A stretch of 64,000 bases of DNA, taken from contig NZ_WJBU01000005.1 of assembly GCF_009646335.1 (NCBI RefSeq), positions 186,001-250,000 of the forward strand, read 5' to 3'. Under the pieces are notes generated by a model that did not search any database, was not told the DNA's origin, and saw only the letters and a program-made list of their open reading frames with translations. Source of the stretch: Caenimonas koreensis DSM 17982 (GTDB lineage: Bacteria; Pseudomonadota; Gammaproteobacteria; Burkholderiales; Burkholderiaceae_C). How positions within the stretch are numbered: position 1 is the stretch's first letter; each line of letters begins with the position of its first letter. The translations under genes were made by a program, and so were the position numbers. Positions 1 through 8,524 of this stretch are shown piece by piece.

Positions 1-158
1 AACCCCGAGAGCAGGAAGAACAGAATGACCGCCTCCTGCCCAAAGTAGAGCAGCATTCCCCATCCGGAATTCGGGGCAAGGCGCGCGTGATGAGCGAAGA
101 CATAGAGCGCCGCAAAACCGCGCAGAGCCTCCAACCCAGGCAGCTTGACTCCCGACAT
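1..158 (-). CDS. Acyltransferase 3 family protein, N-terminal fragment
   Basis: Only the first 52 codons lie in the window; the rest continues past the left edge. The translation from ATG at 158 starts MSGVKLPGLEALRGFAALYV and continues with HHARLAP and a hydrophobic segment ending FFLLSGF. The LxALRGxAAL opening, a His pair at the end of the first membrane helix and the FFxLSGF second helix are characteristic of the acyltransferase 3 (OafA/YrhL) family. These membrane proteins transfer acyl groups, often to cell-surface sugars. The substrate cannot be told from this fragment. It is upstream of nothing on its strand within about 90 bases, so it may be transcribed with the transglutaminase gene behind it. 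Confidence 0.8.
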   Translation of the reverse strand, partial: MSGVKLPGLEALRGFAALYVFAHHARLAPNSGWGMLLYFGQEAVILFFLLSG

Positions 159-250
159 GGCTCTTTCGCAAAACAATAGCGCCTGGCTCGATTGCCGGGC
201 TGCACAGCCAATGATGCCATGCGTTGGCTGCCAGATGACCGGGGCGTGCG

Positions 251-1102
251 CTACCCGCCCGCCCCCACCGCAGCCAACTCCACCACCGCCTTGCCACTAT
301 TGGCCGTCATCCGGGGCTCGTGTTCATTCACGATGATCTCCTTGCGGATCATGTTCACATTGCCGAAGTAGGTCGCGAAGGCCACGTCTTTCGCATCGCG
401 GCCCGTGCCGATACGAACGAGCCGGTCGACAGGTGCCATGCCCGAGCCATCGAACAGCACCCACCGGCCTCCCAGCCACGCTTCGAACACCGCATGAAAG
501 TCCTGCGGCGGCTCGTCGAACCACACGTGGCCCACCACCAGGCGCGCGGGTATGTTCAGCGCGCGGCACAGCGTGATGCCTACATGCGCCATGTCGCGGC
601 ACACACCGGCGCGCTGGACGAACACTTCCTGCGCAGTCGTCGTCGCAGTGGTACTGCCGGGGCGGTACCGGATCGACTCATGAATCCATTGCACGATCTT
701 GCGTACACGGCCGATACCCGGCTCGATGTCACCAAACATCTGGTAGGCCACCTGGCACATCACGTCCGACTCGCAGTAGCGCGTGGGCATGAGGTAGTGA
801 AAGATTTCGTCAGGCACTTCACCCACCGGCGACTCGGGCAGATGCTCATCGACATGCTCCGAATACACCTCGACGTCGGCCTTGTAGTTCACCATCAGGT
901 GCCCCGGCTGCGCGTCGAAGCGAAAGAAGCGGTTGCCGCTGCGCTCGTCGGTGAAGGTGTGCAGGTTGACGCCTGACGAGACAGCCAGCTTCTCGCTCAG
1001 GATCTTCTGCGTGGGCCAGTGCGCCGCTTCGAGGTTGAAGCAAAAGTGCGAAGGCGCCCGAACTTCATATTCAAGAACGGTTTCGACAGTCGAGACATGC
1101 AT
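251..1102 (-). CDS. Transglutaminase-like cysteine protease family protein
   Basis: About 283 residues from ATG at 1102. A longer in-frame GTG at 1180 would add 26 residues, but homologues normally begin close to the MHVSTVETVLEYEV stretch, so the shorter start is preferred; neither has a strong ribosome binding site. The N-terminal half matches the bacterial transglutaminase N domain (beta strands around FRFDAQPGHLMV). The C-terminal half holds the catalytic triad of the papain-like transglutaminase core: Cys in RAGVCRDMAH, His in DFHAVFEAWL and Asp in WVLFDGSG. Such proteins are usually peptidases or of unknown substrate rather than true protein crosslinkers. No signal peptide is visible, so a cytoplasmic location is likely. 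Confidence 0.85.
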   Translation of the reverse strand: MHVSTVETVLEYEVRAPSHFCFNLEAAHWPTQKILSEKLAVSSGVNLHTFTDERSGNRFFRFDAQPGHLMVNYKADVEVYSEHVDEHLPESPVGEVPDEIFHYLMPTRYCESDVMCQVAYQMFGDIEPGIGRVRKIVQWIHESIRYRPGSTTATTTAQEVFVQRAGVCRDMAHVGITLCRALNIPARLVVGHVWFDEPPQDFHAVFEAWLGGRWVLFDGSGMAPVDRLVRIGTGRDAKDVAFATYFGNVNMIRKEIIVNEHEPRMTANSGKAVVELAAVGAGG

Positions 1103-1231
1103 GGGTTCTACGTGGGTGAGCTCAGGCCTATCGCCTGCCCACCGATCGTAGAAATCCAGCCCAGCCGTGCGAATCAGCACCCGGCGCGGCGCCCTGTAGG
1201 ACGGCGCCCTGAGTGGGGCCGTGCCTGGGGG

Positions 1232-2524
1232 CTATTTCCCGAACAGGCCTTTCAAGCCTGTTCCGATCGCGTCGCCAATCTTGGCCCCGCCACCCGTGCC
1301 GAGGCCGGGCGCAATCACGGTGCCAATCGCCGCGCCCACCAGCGCGCCGCGGCTCAATGACACGCTCGGCTCATCCAGCGTGCCACCCACAGCCAGGGGA
1401 ATGCCCAGCGCGCCGCCGGCAGCGCCACTGACCAGATCGACCGTGATGCGGCCGCTGAGCGCCTTGTTTGGCGACATCGCAACATTGCCGCTGGCCGACA
1501 GCACGCCCGATGTCGCAACGAGGCTGTTCAACTGCACCGCGCGCCCCTGCGTGACGACATTGCCGGCCAGCGCGTCCAGATGCGTTTCGCCCCCGCGACT
1601 GGTGCCGACGGCTTTCACGGCCTGCGCCAGATCAACGCCGTGCACCACTGCACCGCGCACCGTGAACTTCGTCTGGGTACGCAACACATCGGCGAGCGCA
1701 CTTGGCGCCGCAAATTCCGCTTTCAGCGTGGTGCTTGCTTCGAGCTTGCCCGTCAGCGTTCGCGATGGGGCCGTCAGCGCGGCGATCTCGACGTTCCTGG
1801 TTTCAAGTTCACCTTGCAACACGGAGAGCGCCTTGTCGCCCGAGGCCAGTTTGAGCTGGCCCGCCATCGTGCCGCCGCCGATCTGCACGCGCACCGCCCA
1901 GTGATCGGCCTCGCGCACCACGCTCGCCTTCGCGCCGGCAAGATGGCCCTTCTTCACCTCAAGGCTCGCGTTGCCAGGCAGGCCTGCTTCGTCAAACTCG
2001 GCAGTCGCATCGACCGTGGTCGTCAGGCCCTTCTCGCTTACCCAGCTGATGCCGTCCAGCACCACCTTCCTGGGCATGGCCACCTTCACGCCGGTGGCCG
2101 CAGGCTCTGCGGGTGTGGCGGCCTTGTCCGCAGGCGCCGGCTTCTTCCGCAATGCTGCGCCGATCGCGGCAACCGCTGCTTGCGGAACTACGGCATTGCG
2201 CACGATCACCGTCTTGACCTCGAGGCGCCCGCGCAGCAGTGGCGCATAGCTCGGGCGCGCGATGATGCGCTCGAGCGTCAACGGGGGCTGGCTCAACACC
2301 CGCACATGGTTGAGTGCGACGGCCGGCAAAGGCCACACATCCACATCGATGCTGCCCAATTCGACCGGCACGCCCACAGCGCTGCTCACCTGGTCAGCCA
2401 CGAATCCGCGGAAGTCATCGCTGTGCACCCAGCGCTGCAATCCAAGCGCGATCACCGCCAGCATCAACGCCGGCGCCACCACCAATCCTGTTACCCACCA
2501 CATCCATTTCTTCATGAGCGGCAT
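1232..2524 (-). CDS. AsmA-like inner-membrane/periplasmic protein
   Basis: 430 residues. One N-terminal membrane anchor (about residues 5-28, WMWWVTGLVVAPALMLAVIA) is followed by VHSDDFRGFVADQVSSAVGVPVELGSIDV, the usual AsmA opening in which a short helix leads into repeated beta strands. A low-complexity Ala/Pro/Lys linker near residues 127-150 separates this from a beta-rich C-terminal half with the AsmA signature of Gly-Asn-Val repeats and DLxSG. The end is Gly-rich (GAAIGTVIAPGLGTGGGAKIG). AsmA-like proteins are anchored in the inner membrane and are linked to outer-membrane assembly and phospholipid transport. The protein is shorter than E. coli AsmA (about 617 residues). An alternative start is ATG at 2515. 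Confidence 0.75.
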   Translation of the reverse strand: MPLMKKWMWWVTGLVVAPALMLAVIALGLQRWVHSDDFRGFVADQVSSAVGVPVELGSIDVDVWPLPAVALNHVRVLSQPPLTLERIIARPSYAPLLRGRLEVKTVIVRNAVVPQAAVAAIGAALRKKPAPADKAATPAEPAATGVKVAMPRKVVLDGISWVSEKGLTTTVDATAEFDEAGLPGNASLEVKKGHLAGAKASVVREADHWAVRVQIGGGTMAGQLKLASGDKALSVLQGELETRNVEIAALTAPSRTLTGKLEASTTLKAEFAAPSALADVLRTQTKFTVRGAVVHGVDLAQAVKAVGTSRGGETHLDALAGNVVTQGRAVQLNSLVATSGVLSASGNVAMSPNKALSGRITVDLVSGAAGGALGIPLAVGGTLDEPSVSLSRGALVGAAIGTVIAPGLGTGGGAKIGDAIGTGLKGLFGK

Positions 2525-2613
2525 TGTCGCGCGTCCCTACGCCCCACGAGGTCACGCTGCACCGCTAGGATGTTGGTCTACTCCACGATCCATTCGCCCG
2601 GCTTTCCAATCCC

Positions 2614-3723
2614 ATGAAGACTCTTTTCGATCCCGTACAGGCTGGCAGCCTTCAACTTCCCAACCGCATCGTGATGGCGCCGCTCACGCGCAACCGCGCA
2701 CCCGGGGCGATCCCGAACGACCTGATGGCCACGTACTACGCTCAGCGTGCGAGCGCGGGCCTGCTGATCACCGAAGCAACCGCCATCAGCGCGCAGGGCC
2801 AAGGCTATGCCGACGTGCCCGGCCTGTACGGCACCGAGCAACTCGACGGCTGGAAGCGCGTGACCGATGCCGTGCATACCCAGGGCGGGCGCATCGTCGT
2901 GCAGCTGTGGCACGTGGGCCGCGTGTCGCACGTGGACTTGCAACCCGACGGCCAGCTTCCGGTGGCACCTTCGGCCATCGCGGCAAAGACAAAGACGTTC
3001 CTGATCAAGGATGGCGTCGGCAGCTTTGCGCCGACCTCGATGCCGCGTGCGCTGGATTCAGAAGAGATCCCCGGCATCGTGCAGGACTTCCGCCACGCGG
3101 CGCGCCATGCAATCACGACATGCGGCTTCGATGGCGTCGAGATCCACGGGGCCAACGGCTACCTCATCGACCAGTTCCTCAAGACCGGGGCCAACCATCG
3201 CAAGGACGACTACGGCGGCTCGATCAAGAATCGCGCGCGCCTGCTGCTCGAAGTTGTGCGCGCCATCGTCGGCGAAATCGGCGGTGACCGCACGGCGATT
3301 CGCCTGTCGCCCGTGACACCAGCGAACGACATCATCGATGCCGATCCGCAGCCCCTGTTCGACTACGTGGTGCGTGAACTTGCGCCCCTGGGCCTTGCAT
3401 ACATCCACATCATCGAAGGCGCGACAGGTGGCCCGCGCGTGCTCGAAGACCGCCCCTTCGACTACCGCGAGCTTGAAAAGACCTACCGCGACGCCGGCGG
3501 CAAGGCCGCATGGATGGTGAACAACAACTACGACAAGCCCTTGGCTGAACACGCGATTGCCAACGGCGCCGATCTCGTCGCGTTCGGCAAGCCATTCATC
3601 TCGAACCCGGACCTGGTCGAGCGCCTGCGAGCCAACGCGCCATTGAACGAGCCTGACAAGTCCACGTTCTATGGCGGCGGCGCCAAGGGCTACACCGACT
3701 ACCCCGCGCTAGGCGCCACCTAA
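2614..3723 (+). CDS. nemA: Old yellow enzyme family alkene reductase (NemA-like)
   Basis: 369 residues, the usual length of the old yellow enzyme family: FMN-dependent NAD(P)H oxidoreductases that reduce alkenes conjugated to carbonyl or nitro groups, N-ethylmaleimide and nitrate esters. The sequence begins LFDPVQAGSLQLPNRIVMAPLTRNRA, the canonical FMN-binding first strand. Further family marks are QLWHVGRVSH near residue 95, the substrate-anion His/Asn pair in GVEIHGANGYLIDQFL near residue 175, and the NHRKDDYGGS loop. FADFxxGKPFISNPDLVERL-like residues close the barrel. It is monocistronic and converges with the large leftward gene, whose stop codon overlaps its own (shared CTAA). Confidence 0.9.
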   Translation: MKTLFDPVQAGSLQLPNRIVMAPLTRNRAPGAIPNDLMATYYAQRASAGLLITEATAISAQGQGYADVPGLYGTEQLDGWKRVTDAVHTQGGRIVVQLWHVGRVSHVDLQPDGQLPVAPSAIAAKTKTFLIKDGVGSFAPTSMPRALDSEEIPGIVQDFRHAARHAITTCGFDGVEIHGANGYLIDQFLKTGANHRKDDYGGSIKNRARLLLEVVRAIVGEIGGDRTAIRLSPVTPANDIIDADPQPLFDYVVRELAPLGLAYIHIIEGATGGPRVLEDRPFDYRELEKTYRDAGGKAAWMVNNNYDKPLAEHAIANGADLVAFGKPFISNPDLVERLRANAPLNEPDKSTFYGGGAKGYTDYPALGAT

Positions 3724-6700
3724 GCGGCCATCGCAGCGAGCAGGAGCGGGCGGCCGACTTGCGGGGCGCCACCGGGCAGCTCGTCGAATGGACGAAACAC
3801 GGTCTGCTCGCTGGCGCGCTGCGCTGATTGCGTAACAACACCGCGCGACTTCTCTGCAGACGCGATCGTGCGCTGCGTCCAGCCAAATCCCTGGGGCGTG
3901 TAGTTCGCAGGGTTGCGCATGACTGCGTCTGCTTCCTTTGCAAAATTCCGTGCCTGATTGCGCAGCGCCTTTTGCGCTGACGCATGCTGCTGAGCTGCCT
4001 GCGTCAGCGCATTCTGGGCCTTGCCCAACAAGCCGTTCGCCTGTGCACGTGCGGCTTCACTCAAGCCATATCGCATGAAAAGTTCGGCGCCGTCATCCAG
4101 GCTGCCGAGCTCCGCTGCGATGGCCTGCTTCTGCGGCGAATCGCCCGGCAGCAATGTGTCCAGACACGAGCGCTGGTTGCCAAATGCCACACGCGTCACA
4201 AGGCTGAGCGTCGGACTCAGTTCGGCGCGTTGCGGCCCACCGGCAAGCATGCCGTTCTCACGCACGATGGTGCGGCGCACGCCAAGGTCAATGCCCACGC
4301 CGGCCTCCCTGGAGGCCAGGTCCCCGGCCAGCGCCGCCCTGAGCACGGCTTGGGCGCGCACGTCGCGGCTGAAGACTTCGCGCTTGAACTGACCGCCCTC
4401 ATGCACGCTATGACTCTCGCCAGCAGCCGCAGCAAGCTCCAGAGAGAGCGAGGCGATGGTCAGGTCCGCTGTCGCGGTGACGGAAACATCGCCGCGGACC
4501 AGCGAATGTGCGGCCGACTCAACCGCAGTCGCGGCCTGCACGTGTGGTGCGATGTCGGCATTGTTCGCCACGGCGACAAGCAGCGCCTCACACGCCGCCT
4601 GCTGGTCGAATTTCACGCGATACCCCTGGTCGCGCGCACGCGTCACGCCCATCCGGATGTCAATCGCGTCCATGAGTGTCGTGACTGATGCGCCATGACG
4701 CGCACTGGCTCCCGCCAGGATTTCCACATCAAAGGTGCCATCCTGCGCGAGCGAAACTGCAATGCTCCTGCGCTTTTCAGCGGACAGGCTTGTGTCAACC
4801 GACAGCCCGGGGACGGTGGGGACCGACACCGAAATTTCTCCCGCCGCACCGAACGAAATCGTGATGACCTGGCCGGGCTTGAGCGCAGCCAGGGCCTGCT
4901 TGAGCATGGCCTCATTCGCCTGTTGCCTGCCTCGCTGTGCAGCGGCAGCCTTGGCTTGCGCCGCCGGTCGGCTGGAGGGCTTGGCAATACTGGCTGGAGA
5001 GCGGAGAAAGCCGCCTGCGCGATTCGCCAGAGACGCGGGGTCAAAATCGGCGCAGAGTTTGTCGAGTGACCGCGTGTCCGCGGGCAGCTTCTCGCGCAAG
5101 TGCACAGCCGCTTCTTTCACGACAGGATTGGCTGAGTTCACATTCATGTCCTGACCCATTGCCGCCAGGCGCTGAATGATCAAGCTGCTGTAGGTGACGC
5201 CGTCGGCGCGCTGACCCGCCGGTGTGAAATTCGCATCCTGGCTTTCGTTGGCCACTTGCACCACAGCGATGCGACGCAGTGCGCGCAGCAGCTCCTTCGC
5301 GCCTGTGCGGCGATGCAGGGCTTCTTCGATCAGCGGCCGGGCCTGCACATCGATGGCGGGGTCATTGATATCGGCAGCGCTGATGCCCAGATTGGCCAGC
5401 AACTGCATGCCAACCTGCGCAACCCGCACTTGCGGATCGAGCGAAGCCACCAGTGAATTCTTCTGCAGCGCCTGGCCGAATGCCTGGATCTGATTCATGC
5501 AAGCCTGCACATCAGCGGAGCTCTGAAAGCCTTGCCGGGCATGGTCTTGCATCGAACCAATGTCGATCCCTTTGGCCTGGAGCTCAAGAAACAACGCATC
5601 GGACTGGGCGGTGTCGTCCACCGACAGCCGGATCCAGTTGGCAATTGCCAGATCACGCTCGCCCACCATGCGCGGCGCGTTCTGCACAAACCAGGCAATG
5701 AGCGTGGCATCGGCGCGCAGCGCCTGGAAAGCGCCTGTGGGAAACCTGTTCGCGCCTCGCGCACCAGACAGGGCTGCTGATTGCATGGCAATGTCGAGCG
5801 CGCGCGCAGCCTTGCGACGCAGGTGTTGTGCCTCAAGATTCAACAGAACCTGCTTCTGGGCGGGATCGAGCGCATCCGACTTGAGGCTCCACGCCAGGTC
5901 GTCCCACTGGGCACCAGGCAGCACCATGTCGATGATCTCCGCGTCGCGATCGCACATGGCTTGCAGCCACTGCACCTCACGCGTGCCGGTGATGATTTCG
6001 TCCAGGCGTTCAAAGAGTGCCGTGCGAAAGTCTGCGGCGACACGGCTTGCCACATTCGCGAGGCTCGCGCGTGCGTTGACGTAGCCGGCAACATCGAGAC
6101 TGTGCAATGCCTGCCGCAGACGCGGCTGCGCGGCCATGGCGTCAAGATCGGCAGACCGCGTTCGCAGTGCTTCGAGCGTAGCGCGCGCCGCATTGGCCTG
6201 CGCCTGCAGGCGCAGCCGCGTATCACTGTCCAGGTTCGAACTGCTGGCGATTGACAAGTCACGCTCGTCGAGCTCACGCAAGCGGCCTTCAATGTCCGGT
6301 GCAGCGCTGTCGACCGTGATGCCATCGATCGCCGCGACGATGAACAACTCATGCTGGGAGGCACTCTGCTCAAGAAGAGAGCGCAGTTCCGTCAGACGCG
6401 TCAATAGCATTGCAATGCTCGCTGTCGACAGACCGCTTTCCGCCGCAAGTTCGCTCTCAATGGTGTTCAAGGCCTGCAAGCGCCTGCCGAACGTGCCGCC
6501 ACCACCTTCCAGAGCGTCGATCTCTTTCGCGTAGCGCTGCAGACGCGAGCATTCCATGCCTGTGGCAAATTGAGCAACGAGCGCCGCGTAAATCACCTCA
6601 GTGCATTTGCGGGCCTTGGTCCCGCCCATGCCCGAGCGCACCAGCGCTGATCGCAAGTCATCCTGCAAGGCTTGTCCGCCATCGAGCTGGCTGAGCAACT

Positions 6701-7142
6701 GGGCAACGTCCTGCGGCCGCGCGGAGGCGAACTTCTTCGCGAGTTCGAACGACGCATCGGGCGCACCCTTGCCCGATTTGACAGCGCTCACCAGTTCGGT
6801 CAGTGCACCTTCACGGTCAGAGCCGTGAGGCTGACCGTCCCGGCCCTGTGTATCGCTGCCCTTGCGGGTCAACGCCTCGCGAAAAAATCTCGATTGGTGC
6901 GCGCGGCTTGCCGCGACCAGGGCGCCTGCAGGCAGGTCAGACGTTTTCCTGCGCAACAGGAAGTCGGCCACCTGGCTCTTGCGTGAGCGGTGCGAAGGCT
7001 TGATGGCACCCAGCTCTTCGACGACGTCATCCCATCCATCGAAAGATGCGGCGACTGCCAGCGAATCAATGTCTGCGGCACCATCCGGTGTCGTGGTGGG
7101 CGCAAGGAAAGCTGCGGACTTCGCGGAGGCGGAGGGGCTCAC
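3720..7142 (-). CDS. Large protein of unknown family; candidate type III secreted effector
   Basis: 1140 residues from GTG at 7142, placed two bases after the stop of the CesT-like chaperone gene, with GAAGG six bases upstream. I do not recognise a named family. The first 30 residues are Ser/Ala/Thr/Pro-rich (MSPSASAKSAAFLAPTTTPD) with no hydrophobic signal peptide, as type III secretion signals are. Residues about 40-750 are Ala/Leu/Gln-rich and predicted helical, without membrane segments. Around residues 690-740 there is a low-complexity Ala/Pro/Gln linker (SSRPAAQAKAAAAQRGRQQ). Residues about 755-1010 look beta-rich, with alternating stretches such as GQVITISFGAAGEISVSV and DVSVTATADLTIASLSLEL, then a helical C-terminus with an Ala/Gln coiled-coil-like stretch. 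Effector status is inferred from the coupled chaperone gene and composition; a structural or scaffold role is the main alternative. No type III apparatus genes lie in the window. Confidence 0.6.
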   Translation of the reverse strand: MSPSASAKSAAFLAPTTTPDGAADIDSLAVAASFDGWDDVVEELGAIKPSHRSRKSQVADFLLRRKTSDLPAGALVAASRAHQSRFFREALTRKGSDTQGRDGQPHGSDREGALTELVSAVKSGKGAPDASFELAKKFASARPQDVAQLLSQLDGGQALQDDLRSALVRSGMGGTKARKCTEVIYAALVAQFATGMECSRLQRYAKEIDALEGGGGTFGRRLQALNTIESELAAESGLSTASIAMLLTRLTELRSLLEQSASQHELFIVAAIDGITVDSAAPDIEGRLRELDERDLSIASSSNLDSDTRLRLQAQANAARATLEALRTRSADLDAMAAQPRLRQALHSLDVAGYVNARASLANVASRVAADFRTALFERLDEIITGTREVQWLQAMCDRDAEIIDMVLPGAQWDDLAWSLKSDALDPAQKQVLLNLEAQHLRRKAARALDIAMQSAALSGARGANRFPTGAFQALRADATLIAWFVQNAPRMVGERDLAIANWIRLSVDDTAQSDALFLELQAKGIDIGSMQDHARQGFQSSADVQACMNQIQAFGQALQKNSLVASLDPQVRVAQVGMQLLANLGISAADINDPAIDVQARPLIEEALHRRTGAKELLRALRRIAVVQVANESQDANFTPAGQRADGVTYSSLIIQRLAAMGQDMNVNSANPVVKEAAVHLREKLPADTRSLDKLCADFDPASLANRAGGFLRSPASIAKPSSRPAAQAKAAAAQRGRQQANEAMLKQALAALKPGQVITISFGAAGEISVSVPTVPGLSVDTSLSAEKRRSIAVSLAQDGTFDVEILAGASARHGASVTTLMDAIDIRMGVTRARDQGYRVKFDQQAACEALLVAVANNADIAPHVQAATAVESAAHSLVRGDVSVTATADLTIASLSLELAAAAGESHSVHEGGQFKREVFSRDVRAQAVLRAALAGDLASREAGVGIDLGVRRTIVRENGMLAGGPQRAELSPTLSLVTRVAFGNQRSCLDTLLPGDSPQKQAIAAELGSLDDGAELFMRYGLSEAARAQANGLLGKAQNALTQAAQQHASAQKALRNQARNFAKEADAVMRNPANYTPQGFGWTQRTIASAEKSRGVVTQSAQRASEQTVFRPFDELPGGAPQVGRPLLLAAMAA

Positions 7143-7143
7143 A

Positions 7144-7635
7144 TCAGACCTTCAACATGGAGAAATTGGTGGGGGAGCGAAGCTGACTCAGCGCCTCGCG
7201 ACTGGCCTCGTATTCCGCTTCGGCCAGGTCGTTGCGCAGACGTACAGCGTTCTCGAGAATCTGGACAACCAACGCGGCGAAGCTCGCTTCATTCAGGCAG
7301 GAGAGCGGGCGTTCTTGCCAAAGCACCAGCTCGGCATCAAGAGGGTCGACGCCGAAGGCGGCGCCACCAGTCCCGATGCCCATGAAGCTCGCGAGCAGGC
7401 ACCGCTCCGCGAGATCAGGGTTTTCTTCAGGCTCCCAGGGCAAGAGCGCTACACGCAGATAGACCGAGCCGTTGTCAGGAACCTCGACGCAGCAGTCGAG
7501 GCCAGAGTCATGACCAATGGTGCAAACGCCATCGTGATCAAGTGCCAACCCAACCCGGGTCTGCCTGCCAATGTGCTGAAGCCAGTGATTGACGAGCGCT
7601 TTGTCGTCCCTGTGAACGCGGCGATTCTTAGCCAT
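7144..7635 (-). CDS. CesT-family type III secretion chaperone
   Basis: 163 residues from ATG at 7635, with GGGGAG seven bases upstream. The pattern fits class I type III chaperones (CesT/SycE fold): a first helix LVNHWLQHIG, strands LALDHDGVCTI and VYLRVALLPW, then LLASFMGIGTGGAAFGVDP leading into LDAELVLWQERPLSCL and a closing helix ASFAALVVQILENAVRLRNDL. The ordering helix-strands-helix with the Gly-Gly-Ala-x-Phe-x-Val-Asp-Pro turn is the family hallmark. Length is at the upper end of the family (usually 120-160). The family dimerises, binds the N-terminal region of one effector and delivers it to the secretion ATPase. The stop TGA is two bases before the GTG of the 1140-residue gene, so the two are almost certainly cotranslated and form a cognate pair. 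Confidence 0.8.
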   Translation of the reverse strand: MAKNRRVHRDDKALVNHWLQHIGRQTRVGLALDHDGVCTIGHDSGLDCCVEVPDNGSVYLRVALLPWEPEENPDLAERCLLASFMGIGTGGAAFGVDPLDAELVLWQERPLSCLNEASFAALVVQILENAVRLRNDLAEAEYEASREALSQLRSPTNFSMLKV

Positions 7636-7914
7636 CGTGCTCCCCAGTGGGTGGTGCCATGGCTCCCTGAGCCCTTCATGCGAGGGCTTACGAGGGCTAT
7701 CCTAGGTGGCAATGTGCTGCGCCAAACCTATCCAATTGGTTGTCCACCCCTGCGTATCTATCGAAAATTTGCCTCTTGGGCATGGCTCGCCCCACCGGCA
7801 ACTCTTTACACAGCCGTGACGTCGCCTCCACGGTCCAGATACAACTCGCGCCCACACTTGCTTCCAACCTGGGATGAATCCCGGGCCCTCTGGATTCAAG
7901 CAAAGGACCTCTCG

Positions 7915-8439
7915 ATGAAACTCGCAACCAAGCACCTCGCACTTGCCGCCATGCTGGCAACCATCGGCTTCACAGCCAGCGCCCAACCACAGAACCCGCC
8001 TGCCGGCGGCCCCGGCGCGATGCCCGGCCACTCGATGATGCGCGACGGCTTCCATTTCGGCCGCGACCCGGCACAGATGCAAAAGCACCGCGAAGAGCGC
8101 ATGGCTGAGCGCATGGCGACATTCAAGCGCGCACTGCAAGTCACCCCCGCCCAGGAAGGCGCCTGGACCGCGTGGACGCAGGCCATGCGCCCCGCGCAAC
8201 ACCAGCGCCCCGACCAGGCCGAGATGCTGCGCATGACCACGCCTGAGCGCATTGACCGGATGCGCGCCCTGCGCAACGCGCACATCGCCGAGCAGGACCG
8301 CAAGGCCGACGCGACCAAGACCTTCTACGCGACGCTGTCGGTCGAGCAAAAGCGCGTGTTTGACACCGCCTCCATGAAGTTCATGGGCCGGGGCATGGGT
8401 GAGCGCGGCGGGCGCCACGGCTGGCATCACGGCGGCTGA
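7915..8439 (+). CDS. Spy/CpxP-like LTXXQ-motif periplasmic protein
   Basis: 174 residues from ATG at 7915, preceded by AAAGGA at 7902. The first 22 residues form a clear signal peptide (KLATKHLALAAMLATIGFTASAQ). The mature part is rich in Met, His, Arg and Gln and helical, with VTPAQEGAWTAWTQAM and LSVEQKRVFD standing in for the two LTxxQ repeats of the Spy/CpxP family. The Gly/His-rich tail GERGGRHGWHHGG may bind metal. Family members act as ATP-independent chaperones or envelope-stress sensors in the periplasm. A much longer open frame runs in from upstream, but it lacks the signal peptide logic and is antisense to the chaperone gene, so the ATG here was chosen. Confidence 0.8.
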   Translation: MKLATKHLALAAMLATIGFTASAQPQNPPAGGPGAMPGHSMMRDGFHFGRDPAQMQKHREERMAERMATFKRALQVTPAQEGAWTAWTQAMRPAQHQRPDQAEMLRMTTPERIDRMRALRNAHIAEQDRKADATKTFYATLSVEQKRVFDTASMKFMGRGMGERGGRHGWHHGG

Positions 8440-8483
8440 TTCCCGGCCGCAACAGCAGCCGCCTGATTCGGCGGCTGCCCGCA

Positions 8484-8519
8484 AAAGCCCGCGCCGGCAT
8501 CAAGGCGTGGGCTTTTTTT
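8484..8519 (+). terminator. Intrinsic terminator between convergent genes
   Basis: Stem AAAGCCCGCGCC (8484-8495) pairs with GGCGTGGGCTTT (8504-8515) with one G-T wobble, followed by a run of eight T. It ends the LTXXQ gene and, with AAAA on its left side, may work weakly for pagL from the other side. A second perfect hairpin, GCAGCCGCC/GGCGGCTGC, sits just upstream at 8455-8478. Confidence 0.85.
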
Positions 8520-8524
8520 TCTTT

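Noticed and set aside
6862-7914. Long in-frame extension of the LTXXQ gene
   Set aside because: It overlaps the chaperone gene on the other strand, and the signal peptide and AAAGGA at 7902 place the real start at 7915.
7636-7914. Possible hrp/PIP-type promoter for the chaperone operon
   Set aside because: Only a single CGAA half-site (7762) is found, without the second at the required spacing.
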